This document shows, one piece after another, positions 18,065 to 24,799 of a stretch of DNA of 32,163 nt. Within the stretch, counting starts at the first letter, position 1. Each line of letters opens with the position of its first letter. The stretch lies in assembly GCA_027452065.1 (NCBI GenBank), contig DAIDHC010000124.1, positions 1-32,163 on the forward strand. The letters are read 5' to 3'. Origin of the DNA: Bryobacterales bacterium (GTDB taxonomy: Bacteria > Acidobacteriota > Terriglobia > Bryobacterales > Bryobacteraceae). Below the pieces are notes generated by a model. The model had not been told where the DNA came from. It saw nothing but the letters and a program-made list of their open reading frames with translations, and did not search any database. Made by a program: the position numbers and the translations under genes.

Positions 18065-18697
18065 TTAGAAACTGAACCCGAACGTGAACATCAGGTTCGT
18101 CCAGTGGTCGGTGGTCTTGTTCGCCGGCACGTTGCCCACCTGCGGGCCGTTGGTCGTTCCGCTGATGAACTGCAGCATCGTCCCGACGTTGAAATTGTGG
18201 TTCTCGTCCAGAAAGTATTGCGCCACAACCTCTCCGTAGCCGCCCCAGCCGCCGCGCGAGGTGCACGTGTAGCAGGTGGGCGAATAGTAGCCGTTGGACG
18301 GAACCGTCTCCGAATAATGCAGGTACATCGCGCCGCCGCCCACCGATACCTCCACCCTCTTAAAGGGAAGCGGAAGGAAGACGCGTCCGCCCAGCGGGAT
18401 CATGAACTCGTGGTCGCCGCCCTGAAGCGGCCCCATGTCCGTCTGCACCGCGTTCTGATTGTTCGCCGCCCCGAAGGCCATCTGAAATCCCGCGTCCGCC
18501 CCGAAATACTTATTAAACCGGTAGTCGTATCCGAAGCCGAACAAGGGAGCCGTCTGCAGGTAATTCGAAGCACTTCCGGTAGGAATCGCCGGCCCGATAC
18601 CGACCCAGAGATTGTTCTTATGGAAGTCGTCGCTGCTTTGTCCGAAGGCGGCCGTGGTGGCGAGCAACGTGGCGCAAAAGAATAGAGTTCGACGCAT
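18065..18697 (-). CDS. Small outer-membrane beta-barrel-like protein
   Basis: An exported protein of about 210 residues with a standard signal peptide, MRRTLFFCATLLATTAAFGQ, and a mature part of alternating hydrophobic/polar strands ending in Phe (NLMFTFGFSF), which is what an outer-membrane barrel recognised by the BAM complex should look like. Strand-like pieces include NNLWVGIGPAIPTG, PLFGFGYDYRFNKYFGADAGFQMAFG and VEVSVGGGAMYLHYS. Two cysteines close together (SPTCYTCTSRGG) may form an extracellular-loop disulfide. The ATG at 18697 is chosen for the signal peptide, though AAAGG lies only 1 nt upstream; in-frame starts at 18733 and 18757 would add 12 or 20 residues. Specific function unknown. 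Confidence 0.75.
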   Translation of the reverse strand: MRRTLFFCATLLATTAAFGQSSDDFHKNNLWVGIGPAIPTGSASNYLQTAPLFGFGYDYRFNKYFGADAGFQMAFGAANNQNAVQTDMGPLQGGDHEFMIPLGGRVFLPLPFKRVEVSVGGGAMYLHYSETVPSNGYYSPTCYTCTSRGGWGGYGEVVAQYFLDENHNFNVGTMLQFISGTTNGPQVGNVPANKTTDHWTNLMFTFGFSF

Positions 18698-18843
18698 ACC
18701 TTTAGAAGTTAACCCTCTTTTCTTATTAGGCATATCCCTGAAAACCATGATTTTCACGAATGTGTGACGTTAGCCGCGCCGCCGGGAGTTTCTTTTCTTC
18801 CGCCCCGCGCGCCCCCGGCGGACAACCGGCCGGCCCGCGTATC

Positions 18844-19197
18844 ATGAGCAGTATCATGGCCGTCCAGCCGAAACCCGCCGCCTCTGTCGATCCCCGATTC
18901 GCCCCCGTCGCCCAGGCCTTTGCCTCGCACCCGGCCGTCACCGCCGGAAAAATGATGGCTTCCTACGGGCTGAAGGTGAACGGCGAAATTTTCGCCCTGT
19001 TCGGCCGGGACCGCTTCGTGGTCAAGCTGCCGAAAGCGCGCGTGGACGAGATGGTGGAGCGCGGCCTCGGCGAGCGCTTCGACCCGCGCCGCGACGGCAG
19101 GCTCATGAAGGAGTGGCTGGTGGTGCTGGCCGGAAGCGAGGACTGGCTGCCGCTGGCCCGCGAAGCGTTCGACTTCGTGCAGAGCGGCGGCGCCTGA
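18844..19197 (+). CDS. TfoX N-terminal domain protein
   Basis: A 117-residue protein consisting of one TfoX/Sxy N-terminal domain. Family hallmarks are the GKMMASYGLKVNGEIFALFGRDRFVVKL segment (about 35-63), where the first strands carry the MFG/MMxSxG pattern, and the later FDPRRDGRLMKEWLVV with LAGSEDWLPLAREAFDFV. The C-terminal domain of the competence regulator TfoX is absent, as in many stand-alone proteins of this kind, so a competence role should not be assumed. Two ATGs (18844, 18856) are possible; neither has a clear ribosome site. It ends about 26 nt before the -35 of the MerR-type promoter and is probably not part of that operon. Confidence 0.8.
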   Translation: MSSIMAVQPKPAASVDPRFAPVAQAFASHPAVTAGKMMASYGLKVNGEIFALFGRDRFVVKLPKARVDEMVERGLGERFDPRRDGRLMKEWLVVLAGSEDWLPLAREAFDFVQSGGA

Positions 19198-19222
19198 GGC
19201 GGACAGCTTCGGCGCGACGGGC

Positions 19223-19254
19223 TTGACTCTGGAGTTGACTCCAGGGTATAGGCT
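19223..19254 (+). promoter_or_regulatory. MerR/ZntR-type metal-responsive promoter and operator
   Basis: TTGACT (19223-19228) is followed by a 20-bp spacer and TAGGCT (19249-19254). The long spacer is the hallmark of MerR-family promoters, in which the activator twists the DNA to realign the boxes. The spacer contains a perfect 7-2-7 dyad, CTGGAGT-TG-ACTCCAG (19229-19244), which is nearly the same as the operator in the E. coli zntA promoter bound by ZntR. The expected transcription start is about 19260, so the operon that begins with merR is under its own control. Confidence 0.88.
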
Positions 19255-19291
19255 GGACATGAAGCGGGGAAAAGCAGCGCGAAGAAAAACC

Positions 19292-19735
19292 ATGAGCCGC
19301 GCCGGAATTCAGATCGGAAAGGCCGCCGAACAGACCGGCCTGAGCGTCGACGCCATACGGTTCTATGAAAAACAGCGGCTGCTCGGCCGCGCGCAGCGCA
19401 CCGAGGGCGGCTTCCGCCTCTTCAGCGCCGCCGACATCGAGCGCATCCGTTTTATCCGCGGCGCGCAGCGGCTTGGCTTCTCGCTCCTCGAAATTCGCGA
19501 GCTGATGGTTCTGGGGCGCGACGGTATCGAAACCTGCGCTCATGTGCGCGATCTTCTCCGCTCTCACCTGGCCGGCGTGCGCGGCAAGATGCGGGAGCTG
19601 CGCGCCCTGGAGAAGCAGTTGGCCCAAAGCCTGCGCCAGTGCGAGCGGCGGCGGAAAACCTCCGGCGATTCGCACGCCGGCCCCTGCCCCGTCTTCGAGG
19701 CCCTGGCCCAAAAAAGAGGTACAAATGAAGGTTGA
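19292..19735 (+). CDS. MerR-family metal-sensing activator
   Basis: A MerR-type regulator of 147 residues from the ATG at 19292. The winged-helix N-terminus is standard: IQIGKAAEQTGLSVDAIRFYEKQRLLGRAQRTEGGFRLFSAADIERIRFIRGAQRLGFSLLEI. With this start, cysteines fall at 82, 117 and 132; MerR of Tn501 binds Hg(II) through Cys82, Cys117 and Cys126, so the first two match in number and the third lies in a loop that is six residues longer. This favours a three-thiolate metal such as Hg, Pb or Cd. An ATG at 19259 in the same frame would sit practically on the predicted transcription start and is less likely. The end overlaps the next gene by 11 nt. Metal identity is inferred from the MerT-like neighbour. 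Confidence 0.88.
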   Translation: MSRAGIQIGKAAEQTGLSVDAIRFYEKQRLLGRAQRTEGGFRLFSAADIERIRFIRGAQRLGFSLLEIRELMVLGRDGIETCAHVRDLLRSHLAGVRGKMRELRALEKQLAQSLRQCERRRKTSGDSHAGPCPVFEALAQKRGTNEG

Positions 19736-20027
19736 GCTTCTCTATCTCGGCGGCTGTCCTCACTACGCGCCCACGCTGCACCGCCTGCGAGCCGCGCTGG
19801 CGAGCGAAGGAATTCGGGCGGAGGTGATCGAAATCGAAGTCGAAGACGAAGCCGGCGCGCGGCGCCTCGGTTTTCCCGGCTCGCCCACCATCCTGGTCAA
19901 CGGAGCCGACATCGAGCCCGGCGCGCGCCTTCCGGGCGAGGCCGCGTACGCCTGCCGCCGCTATCCGGACGGGCTGCCATCGGAAGAGATGATCCGCGCG
20001 GCGCTGCGGGAAGCGGGAGGGCGCTGA
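19725..20027 (+). CDS. Thioredoxin-fold protein of mercury/MerR operons
   Basis: A 100-residue cytoplasmic protein with a thioredoxin-like fold: MKVELLYLGGCPHYAPTLHRLRAALASEG gives strand 1 and the active-site Cys at the head of helix 1, and LGFPGSPTILVNGADIEPG contains the cis-Pro loop. A second Cys occurs in AYACRRYPDG near residue 77. Instead of CxxC the site reads CPHY, so the resolving thiol must come from Cys77 or from a partner. Proteins of this type are common next to MerR regulators and are often mislabelled alkylmercury lyase. AGAGG stands 5 nt before the ATG, within the merR coding end (11-nt overlap), and the MerT-like gene follows 3 nt later. A metal- or thiol-relay role is plausible. 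Confidence 0.75.
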   Translation: MKVELLYLGGCPHYAPTLHRLRAALASEGIRAEVIEIEVEDEAGARRLGFPGSPTILVNGADIEPGARLPGEAAYACRRYPDGLPSEEMIRAALREAGGR

Positions 20028-20030
20028 GCA

Positions 20031-20381
20031 ATGAAGGAAGCCTCCGGCCGCTCGGGGGCCGGCACGACGCTGGCGGGCCTGGCCGCCGTCGGCAGCGTGC
20101 TTGCCGCTTCGAGCTGCTGCCTCCCGGTGTTCCCGTTCCTGATGGCGGCCGGCATGGCCGGAGGGTCCGCCTTTCTCGCCGCGGCCCGGCCCTACCTGCT
20201 GGCCGCTTCCGTCCTGTTCATCGCCTTCGGCTTCTACCAGGCCCGCACCGCCCAGCGCTGCGCCCGGCGAACCAGCCCCTTCAGCGTCGCTCTGCTCTGG
20301 GCCTCGGCGGCCTTCGTCTTCCTGGCTGTCTTTTTTCCCCAGGTGATGGCCAACGCCGCGGCCAGCCTGCTGGCGCGGTGA
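20031..20381 (+). CDS. MerT-like mercuric ion transporter
   Basis: A small inner-membrane protein of 116 residues with three hydrophobic spans (about 12-45, 54-70 and 84-104). In the first span it has adjacent cysteines Cys29-Cys30 in ASSCCLPVFPFLMAAGMAGGSAF, the arrangement by which MerT takes Hg(II) from the periplasm. A single further Cys77 lies in the cytosolic loop (AQRCARR), where Tn501 MerT has a pair. No MerP-like periplasmic HMA protein is encoded beside it. It is inside the MerR operon with 3-4 nt gaps on both sides. The MerT family is my best match, supported by motif and context; transported metal not shown. Confidence 0.8.
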   Translation: MKEASGRSGAGTTLAGLAAVGSVLAASSCCLPVFPFLMAAGMAGGSAFLAAARPYLLAASVLFIAFGFYQARTAQRCARRTSPFSVALLWASAAFVFLAVFFPQVMANAAASLLAR

Positions 20382-20385
20382 GCCG

Positions 20386-20952
20386 ATGAATCGCAAACAC
20401 GCCCTCGCCGCCGCCACCGCGCTCGTGGCGATCGCCGCGCTGGTCTATTTTTACGGCGGCTCCGAAGCGCCTTCCGGCCAGCCGCCGCTGAAAAGCCTAA
20501 CCGCGAACAACCTCTCCGAGTTCAAAAACGAATTCAACGGCGCCCGCGCCGGCGTGCGCCTGCTCCTGCTTCTGAGCCCCACTTGAACCGTCTGTCTGCA
20601 GGGGGCCTCTGCAGCCGAAAAAATTGCCGCCGCGTTTCCGGGCCGGCCGCTGCGCGTGCTCGTAGTCTGGGAGCCCGTTCTGCCGACCGACTTTTCCCCG
20701 CCCGCGACGAGCGCCCTGCGCCGGATCCCCGACACGCGCGCGGCGCAGTTCTGGGACCGCGGCCGGCTGATCTCGCACCTGCTGGGCGAGCACGATTCGG
20801 GCAGCGTCGTTTGGGATCACATCGCCGTTTACCCCGCCGGCGCCGTGTGGGACGATCAGGCGCCCCCGCCGCTCTATCAGGGCGGGCCGGTGGTCCGCGT
20901 AGTCGAGCCCGCCCGCGCCGCCCTCGCCCGCGCTTTCGAAGCCAGCCGTTAA
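20386..20952 (+). CDS. Membrane-anchored thioredoxin-like selenoprotein (in-frame TGA = Sec67)
   Basis: Read through the TGA at 20584-20586, this is one frame of 188 codons ending TAA at 20950-20952. Residues 1-25 (MNRKHALAAATALVAIAALVYFYGG) are a membrane anchor or signal; the body has LSEFKNEFNGARAGVRLLLLLSPT, then the TGA, then TVCLQGASAAEKIAAAF and LRVLVVWEPVLPTDF. The TGA therefore occupies the first position of a thioredoxin-like U-T-V-C motif (Sec67/Cys70) right after a hydrophobic strand and before a helix, where CxxC is expected. Downstream, DTRAAQFWDRGRLISHLLGE and AVYPAGAVWDDQAPP continue the fold. A SECIS-like hairpin follows the TGA. It is the last gene of the MerR operon, 4 nt after MerT-like; its stop overlaps that of the convergent acyl-CoA dehydrogenase (shared TTAA). 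A true nonsense mutation is the alternative, made unlikely by the coding quality on both sides. Confidence 0.82.
20596..20614 (+). promoter_or_regulatory. Candidate bacterial SECIS element
   Basis: In the mRNA just after the UGA, CTGCAG (20596-20601) pairs with the second CTGCAG (20609-20614), and G-U and G-C pairs (20602-20608, 20603-20607) extend the stem to 8 bp with a GGC loop at 20604-20606. The first loop base is a G and lies 17 nt after the UGA, inside the 16-37 nt range described for bacterial SECIS elements, in which a G in the first two loop positions is required. SelB would bind it with Sec-tRNA. Confidence 0.7.
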
Positions 20953-22586
20953 TCGGCCCAGCCCCGCCGCACAATCGCCGCCGCGTCCGTCCCTTTGGGC
21001 AGCGTCCCCCATGTCCACCCGCCCTCGCGGCCCAGCCGCGTCGCGCAAAACGCATCCGCCACCGCCGTGTCCCCGTGCCGCACCAGCAGCGAGCCGGCCA
21101 GCGCCAGCGCCAGGTCCTCGGCCAGGCGCCGGGCCTCTTCTTCGCTGACCCGCCCCAGTCTCTCCTTGAGCCCGGCGAGGAACGCATCCAGCCTCCGGTC
21201 GCCGCCTTGGGCCAGCGCGGCCTCGGCCATCACCGCCTCGACGGCGCCGGGATCCCGCTTCACCGCGCGCACCACGTCGAGCGCCACCACGCTCCCCGAC
21301 CCCTCCCAGATCGAGTTCACCGGCGCCTCCCGGTACAGCCGCGGCATCACGCACTCCTCCACGTATCCGTTCCCGCCCAGGCACTCCATCGCCTCGCCCA
21401 CCATGGCCGGCGCGCGCTTGGTCACCCAATATTTCGCCGCCGCCACGCCCAGCCTCGCCAGGCCCCGCTCGCCCGCGCTCCGCTCCCGCGCGTCAAAGGC
21501 CCGCGCCACCCGCAGCCCCAGCGCCAGAGCCGCCTCCGCTTCGATGAACAGATCCGCCAGCACCGCGGTCATCGCCGGCTGCTCCACCAGCGGCCGCCCG
21601 AACGCCCAACGGTGCCGCGCATGGTGCGCCGCCTGCGCCGCCGCCTGCCGCATCAGAGACGCCGAGCCCACCACGCAATCCAGCCGCGTGTGGTTCACCA
21701 TCTCGATGATCGTCGCCACGCCCCGCCCCTCGCCGCCGATTCTCCGCGCCCACGCCCCGTCGAACTCCACTTCCGCCGACGCGTTGGAACGGTTCCCCAG
21801 CTTGTCCTTGATCCGCGCCAGCCGGATCGCGTTCCGGGTCCCATCCGGCCTCCAGCGCGGCATCAGAAAACAGGTCAGCCCACCCGCGGTCTGCGCCAGC
21901 ACGAGAAACACGTCGCACATCGGCGCCGAGCAAAACCACTTGTGGCCCCAGATCTCGTATTCGCCGCCGTCGATCAGTTCCGCCCGGCTGCGATTGGCCC
22001 GCACGTCGGAGCCCCCCTGCCTCTCCGTCATCCCCATCCCGCACAGCGCCCCGCGCTTGCCCTCCGCCGGCCGGAACCGGGCGTCGTATTCGGCCGACTT
22101 GAGCCTCGGCTCCCACTCCCCATCCGCCGCCGCATCCTGGCGCAGCGCCGGGATCGCCGCATATGTCATCGACAAAGGACAGGTGTGGCCGGCCTCGTTC
22201 TGCCCCGCCAGATACAGCGCCGCCGCCCGCGCCACGTGCGCCCCTTCGCGCGGCTCCCTCCACGGCCCGCCGCTCAGCCCCTGCTCGACCGACAGCCGCA
22301 TCAGCTCGTGCCAGGCCGGATGAAACTCCACCTCGTCCCGCCGCTCGCCAAACCGGTCCCAGGCCCGCAGCACCGGAGGGCTCGTGTTCGCCTCAAACCC
22401 CCAGCGGATCGCCTCCTCGCCGCCCAGCCGCGCCCCGAACGCCTCCAGACGGTCCTCAGCCCACCCCGCCCCCTCGCGCCTCAGCCCTTCCCGCAGCGCC
22501 GCGTCCCGCGAGTAAAGGTTGTAATCCACCAGCGCCGGCGCCTGGTTCCCATCCCCCCTCATCTCCCGCCCGATGCCCGCCGCCAT
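20949..22586 (-). CDS. AidB-like acyl-CoA dehydrogenase family protein
   Basis: A flavoprotein of the acyl-CoA dehydrogenase superfamily, 545 residues, in the AidB branch by its length and long N-terminal part. Visible signatures are GMGMTERQGGSDVRANRSRA (substrate/FAD-binding loop, about 190-208), WGHKWFCSAPMCDVFLVLAQ (about 222-241), RIKDKLGNRSNASAEVEFDGA, the C-terminal helix bundle with HRWAFGRPLVEQPAM, and ECLGGNGYVEE followed by NSIWEGSGSVVALDVVRA with the usual catalytic-position Glu near 428. AidB of E. coli is induced by alkylating agents and binds DNA; whether this protein is a repair factor or a metabolic dehydrogenase cannot be told. It is convergent with the selenoprotein gene and shares the stop-codon bases with it. 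The next gene upstream on this strand is the DUF1624 protein. Confidence 0.88.
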   Translation of the reverse strand: MAAGIGREMRGDGNQAPALVDYNLYSRDAALREGLRREGAGWAEDRLEAFGARLGGEEAIRWGFEANTSPPVLRAWDRFGERRDEVEFHPAWHELMRLSVEQGLSGGPWREPREGAHVARAAALYLAGQNEAGHTCPLSMTYAAIPALRQDAAADGEWEPRLKSAEYDARFRPAEGKRGALCGMGMTERQGGSDVRANRSRAELIDGGEYEIWGHKWFCSAPMCDVFLVLAQTAGGLTCFLMPRWRPDGTRNAIRLARIKDKLGNRSNASAEVEFDGAWARRIGGEGRGVATIIEMVNHTRLDCVVGSASLMRQAAAQAAHHARHRWAFGRPLVEQPAMTAVLADLFIEAEAALALGLRVARAFDARERSAGERGLARLGVAAAKYWVTKRAPAMVGEAMECLGGNGYVEECVMPRLYREAPVNSIWEGSGSVVALDVVRAVKRDPGAVEAVMAEAALAQGGDRRLDAFLAGLKERLGRVSEEEARRLAEDLALALAGSLLVRHGDTAVADAFCATRLGREGGWTWGTLPKGTDAAAIVRRGWAD

Positions 22587-22637
22587 ACCCGCCTCCGTTC
22601 CACCCCGATTGTAGGGCCAATCGAGCGCCGCCGTGGC

Positions 22638-23876
22638 TCACAGATACGACAGCAGAGGGTTCCGGCTCCGCCTCTTTAAGTCCGCATACCAGCGGCAGGC
22701 CGGGTAGCAAAGCGCGACCACGAAAATCCAGATGCCGCCGATCACCTTCAGGCCATAGCCGTAGCCTGGCGGGTGCCCCGCGAGCACGCCGCCGCGGGGG
22801 AACTCCGTAATCCACCATCGCCAATCGCCGCCGCTCGCCCGGGCGACGATCAGCGCCAGCAGGTGAACCAGTGTGAGGTGCAGCAGGAAAAAGAAGAACG
22901 GAACACGGCCGTACACTTCCAGCACGCCTCGCACGCGCCGGAACGCGCTTCGTCCTTCGGCCGATTCGATGGCCGCCATCACCAGCGCGGAAATTCCCAA
23001 CGTCGCCAGCAGGAAAAGCAGCGAGGGCGGGCACTTCAGGACGTTGAAGAAGCTCAGCACCGTGCGATGCCAGTTGGCCTGCGTTGTCCACGGCTGAGGA
23101 TCGCCGTAGACGTTGCTCCACCGCAGCAGGACAAATGCCGCCAGCATCGCCGCGCCCGCGCCCGCCTCCCACCGGAGACGCCGGCCTCTCTCCTGGAGCA
23201 GCACGCTTCCGAAGGCGTACCCCAGCGCCATCACGCCCACCCACGGCACCAGAGGATAGGCGACGACGACGATCGGCGGCTGCATGGCGGCGCCGCCGAT
23301 CATGCCCGGAACGTGCAGGATCTGCCACAGCCAGGCCAGCGGTCCGTTGCCCGCCGGCATCAGGCCATCGAACGCGTTGTGCCCCAGGATCAGAGCCGCG
23401 CCGAGGATCAGATTCCCGCGGACGCCCGCGTGCGCCAGCGCCGCCATCATCATCATGGAAGCGCCGATCGCCCAAATCACTTCGAGGATCTGCACGTTCC
23501 ATTGCCAGTGGAAGTTGAACGCCAGATGCACCAGCGTCAGCTCGACGAAGATGAGCCAGAGCCCCCGCGTGAGCAGCAGGCGGGTGAGCTCGCCTCCGCT
23601 CTTGCGGCGCTGCTGAAGAAAAATCGAGGTGCCGGCCAGGAACACGAACACGGGCGCGCAAATGTGCGTCATCCAGCGCGCCAGATACAGCGCATACGTC
23701 GTGTGCTGCGGATCGAGCGGATTGCCCATCCAGTTGGTGAAGAACTCGCGCGTATGATCGAGCGGCATCACCACCATCACCAAGCCGCGCAGCACGTCCA
23801 CCGCCGTCAGGCGCGCCCGCGCGCCGCCCGGCGGATCCGGTATCGCGCTTCCGGAGCCGGCGGTCTGGTCGCTCAT
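22638..23876 (-). CDS. DUF1624/heparan-alpha-glucosaminide acetyltransferase-like membrane protein
   Basis: A polytopic membrane protein of 412 residues with about 10-11 spans. The opening RLTAVDVLRGLVMVVMPLDHTREFFTNW is the hallmark of the DUF1624/YeiB-type acyltransferase group: R-x-x-x-x-D-x-x-R-G near the N-terminus and an invariant-looking D-H in the first span's end. Later come ARWMTHICAPVFVFLAGTSIFL (span 2), VPWVGVMALGYAFG and RVPFFFFLLHLTLVHLLAL. Related proteins move acetyl groups across a membrane to sugars. The start at 23876 (MSDQTAG) is preferred; a longer frame to 23969 would prepend an Arg-rich stretch that looks non-coding. Substrate unknown. It is divergent from the ECF sigma gene. 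Confidence 0.82.
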   Translation of the reverse strand: MSDQTAGSGSAIPDPPGGARARLTAVDVLRGLVMVVMPLDHTREFFTNWMGNPLDPQHTTYALYLARWMTHICAPVFVFLAGTSIFLQQRRKSGGELTRLLLTRGLWLIFVELTLVHLAFNFHWQWNVQILEVIWAIGASMMMMAALAHAGVRGNLILGAALILGHNAFDGLMPAGNGPLAWLWQILHVPGMIGGAAMQPPIVVVAYPLVPWVGVMALGYAFGSVLLQERGRRLRWEAGAGAAMLAAFVLLRWSNVYGDPQPWTTQANWHRTVLSFFNVLKCPPSLLFLLATLGISALVMAAIESAEGRSAFRRVRGVLEVYGRVPFFFFLLHLTLVHLLALIVARASGGDWRWWITEFPRGGVLAGHPPGYGYGLKVIGGIWIFVVALCYPACRWYADLKRRSRNPLLSYL

Positions 23877-24014
23877 CTCGTTGCCCGTTCTCTGGCGGTC
23901 AACTCTATCACACCGGCCCGGTTGACCCTGCCGCCGCTCCGGACGCCGCCGGAATTCTCCCGATTCCACCGCGCCCCCACCGGCGCTATCCTGAAAGTGC
24001 CGGCCCCGGGCGCG

Positions 24015-24043
24015 GGAACTTTTTCCCCTCCGCCGGGGTCTAA
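24015..24043 (+). promoter_or_regulatory. ECF sigma-E-type promoter before the sigma gene
   Basis: GGAACTT (24015-24021), a 16-bp spacer and GTCTAA (24038-24043) match the promoter class read by RpoE-type ECF sigma factors, whose -35 element is GGAAC-like. It lies about 50 nt before the ATG of the ECF sigma gene, so autoregulation is the simple reading. A TTGACA at 24048-24053 lies just behind but has no proper -10. Confidence 0.78.
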
Positions 24044-24095
24044 TCGGTTGACAGGCGGCGGCTGGTCATTGGACCATGTCCAGATAGTGAAACAC

Positions 24096-24794
24096 ATGGC
24101 GGAATCCGTGGCCGATCAGACATTGCAGGCTCTCGCCGGTTCGTCCGAGGGGCCCGACCCCTCCGGCGCATACAACGACGCCGCCCTTCTCGCCGGCCTC
24201 CGCGCCGGAGACGACTCCGCCTACGAAGCTCTCATCCTTCATTACCAGCACCCCGTCTACGGCCTTGTCACCCGCCTGCTCAGCGACCCCACCGAAGCCG
24301 CCGACGTCACCCAGGAAGTTTTCCTCAAAATTTTCCGCAACATCAGTTCTTTCCGCGAGCACAGCAGCCTGCGCACCTGGATCTATCGCATCGCCGTCAA
24401 CGAGGCCTACAACCATCGCCGCTGGTTCAGCCGCCACCATGGCCAGGAGGTCGCCCCCAACCGCGACGACGACGCCCGGGACCGCTCCCCCGTCCTGCAG
24501 GACACCGCCCCCAACGCCTTCGACCTCGTCTCGGACCGCGAGACCCGCGCCCTCATCGAAAAGGCCCTGTCCTGCCTCAACCCCAATTTTCGCGCCGCCG
24601 TTGTTCTGCGCGATATCGAGGAGCTCAGCTACGAGGAAATCGCCTCCATCCTCGATGTCAGCCTGGGCACCGTGAAGAGCCGCATTCTCCGGGGCCGCGA
24701 AGCCCTCCGCCGCGTCCTCACCACCGGCCTCGATGCGGAGCCCAGGACGCAATGGGCGCCGGGCGCCATCGGATTCGCTAAGTCGAACGAGTGA
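24096..24794 (+). CDS. ECF-type RNA polymerase sigma factor (RpoE-like)
   Basis: An extracytoplasmic-function sigma factor of 232 residues. Region 2 covers about 25-105: DDSAYEALILHYQHPVYGLVTRLL, then DPTEAADVTQEVFLKIFRNISSFREHSSLRTWIYRIAVNEAYNHRRW, where the DVTQEVF and WIYRIAVNEAY motifs bind core polymerase and the -10 element. Region 4 (about 155-215) has ALIEKALSCLNPNFRAAVVLRDIEELSYEEIASILDVSLGTVKSRILRGREALRRVL, the helix-turn-helix that reads the -35. The ATG at 24096 has no clear ribosome site; GTG at 24087 in frame is possible. The stop overlaps an in-frame GTG of the anti-sigma gene by 4 nt. A GGAAC-type promoter lies in front, implying a positive loop held off by the anti-sigma factor. 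Confidence 0.93.
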   Translation: MAESVADQTLQALAGSSEGPDPSGAYNDAALLAGLRAGDDSAYEALILHYQHPVYGLVTRLLSDPTEAADVTQEVFLKIFRNISSFREHSSLRTWIYRIAVNEAYNHRRWFSRHHGQEVAPNRDDDARDRSPVLQDTAPNAFDLVSDRETRALIEKALSCLNPNFRAAVVLRDIEELSYEEIASILDVSLGTVKSRILRGREALRRVLTTGLDAEPRTQWAPGAIGFAKSNE

Positions 24795-24799
24795 TTTTT

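Noticed and set aside
20584-20586. TGA read as an ordinary stop or nonsense mutation that makes a pseudogene
   Set aside because: Frame, codon use and protein-like sequence continue without further stop to 20950; the stop is TGA, at a redox motif, with a SECIS-like hairpin. Kept as an alternative only.
20583-22679. Plus-strand frame of almost 700 codons opposite the acyl-CoA dehydrogenase
   Set aside because: Composition is Arg/Pro/His-rich without motifs, while the minus strand encodes a recognisable enzyme.
24048-24053. TTGACA before the ECF sigma gene
   Set aside because: No acceptable -10 box at 16-18 bp; the GGAACTT/GTCTAA pair explains the region better.
22773-24794. Very long plus-strand frame running into the ECF sigma gene
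   Set aside because: Its first two thirds are antisense to the DUF1624 gene and have the Arg/His-rich look of a shadow frame in high-G+C DNA; only the part from 24096 is a gene.
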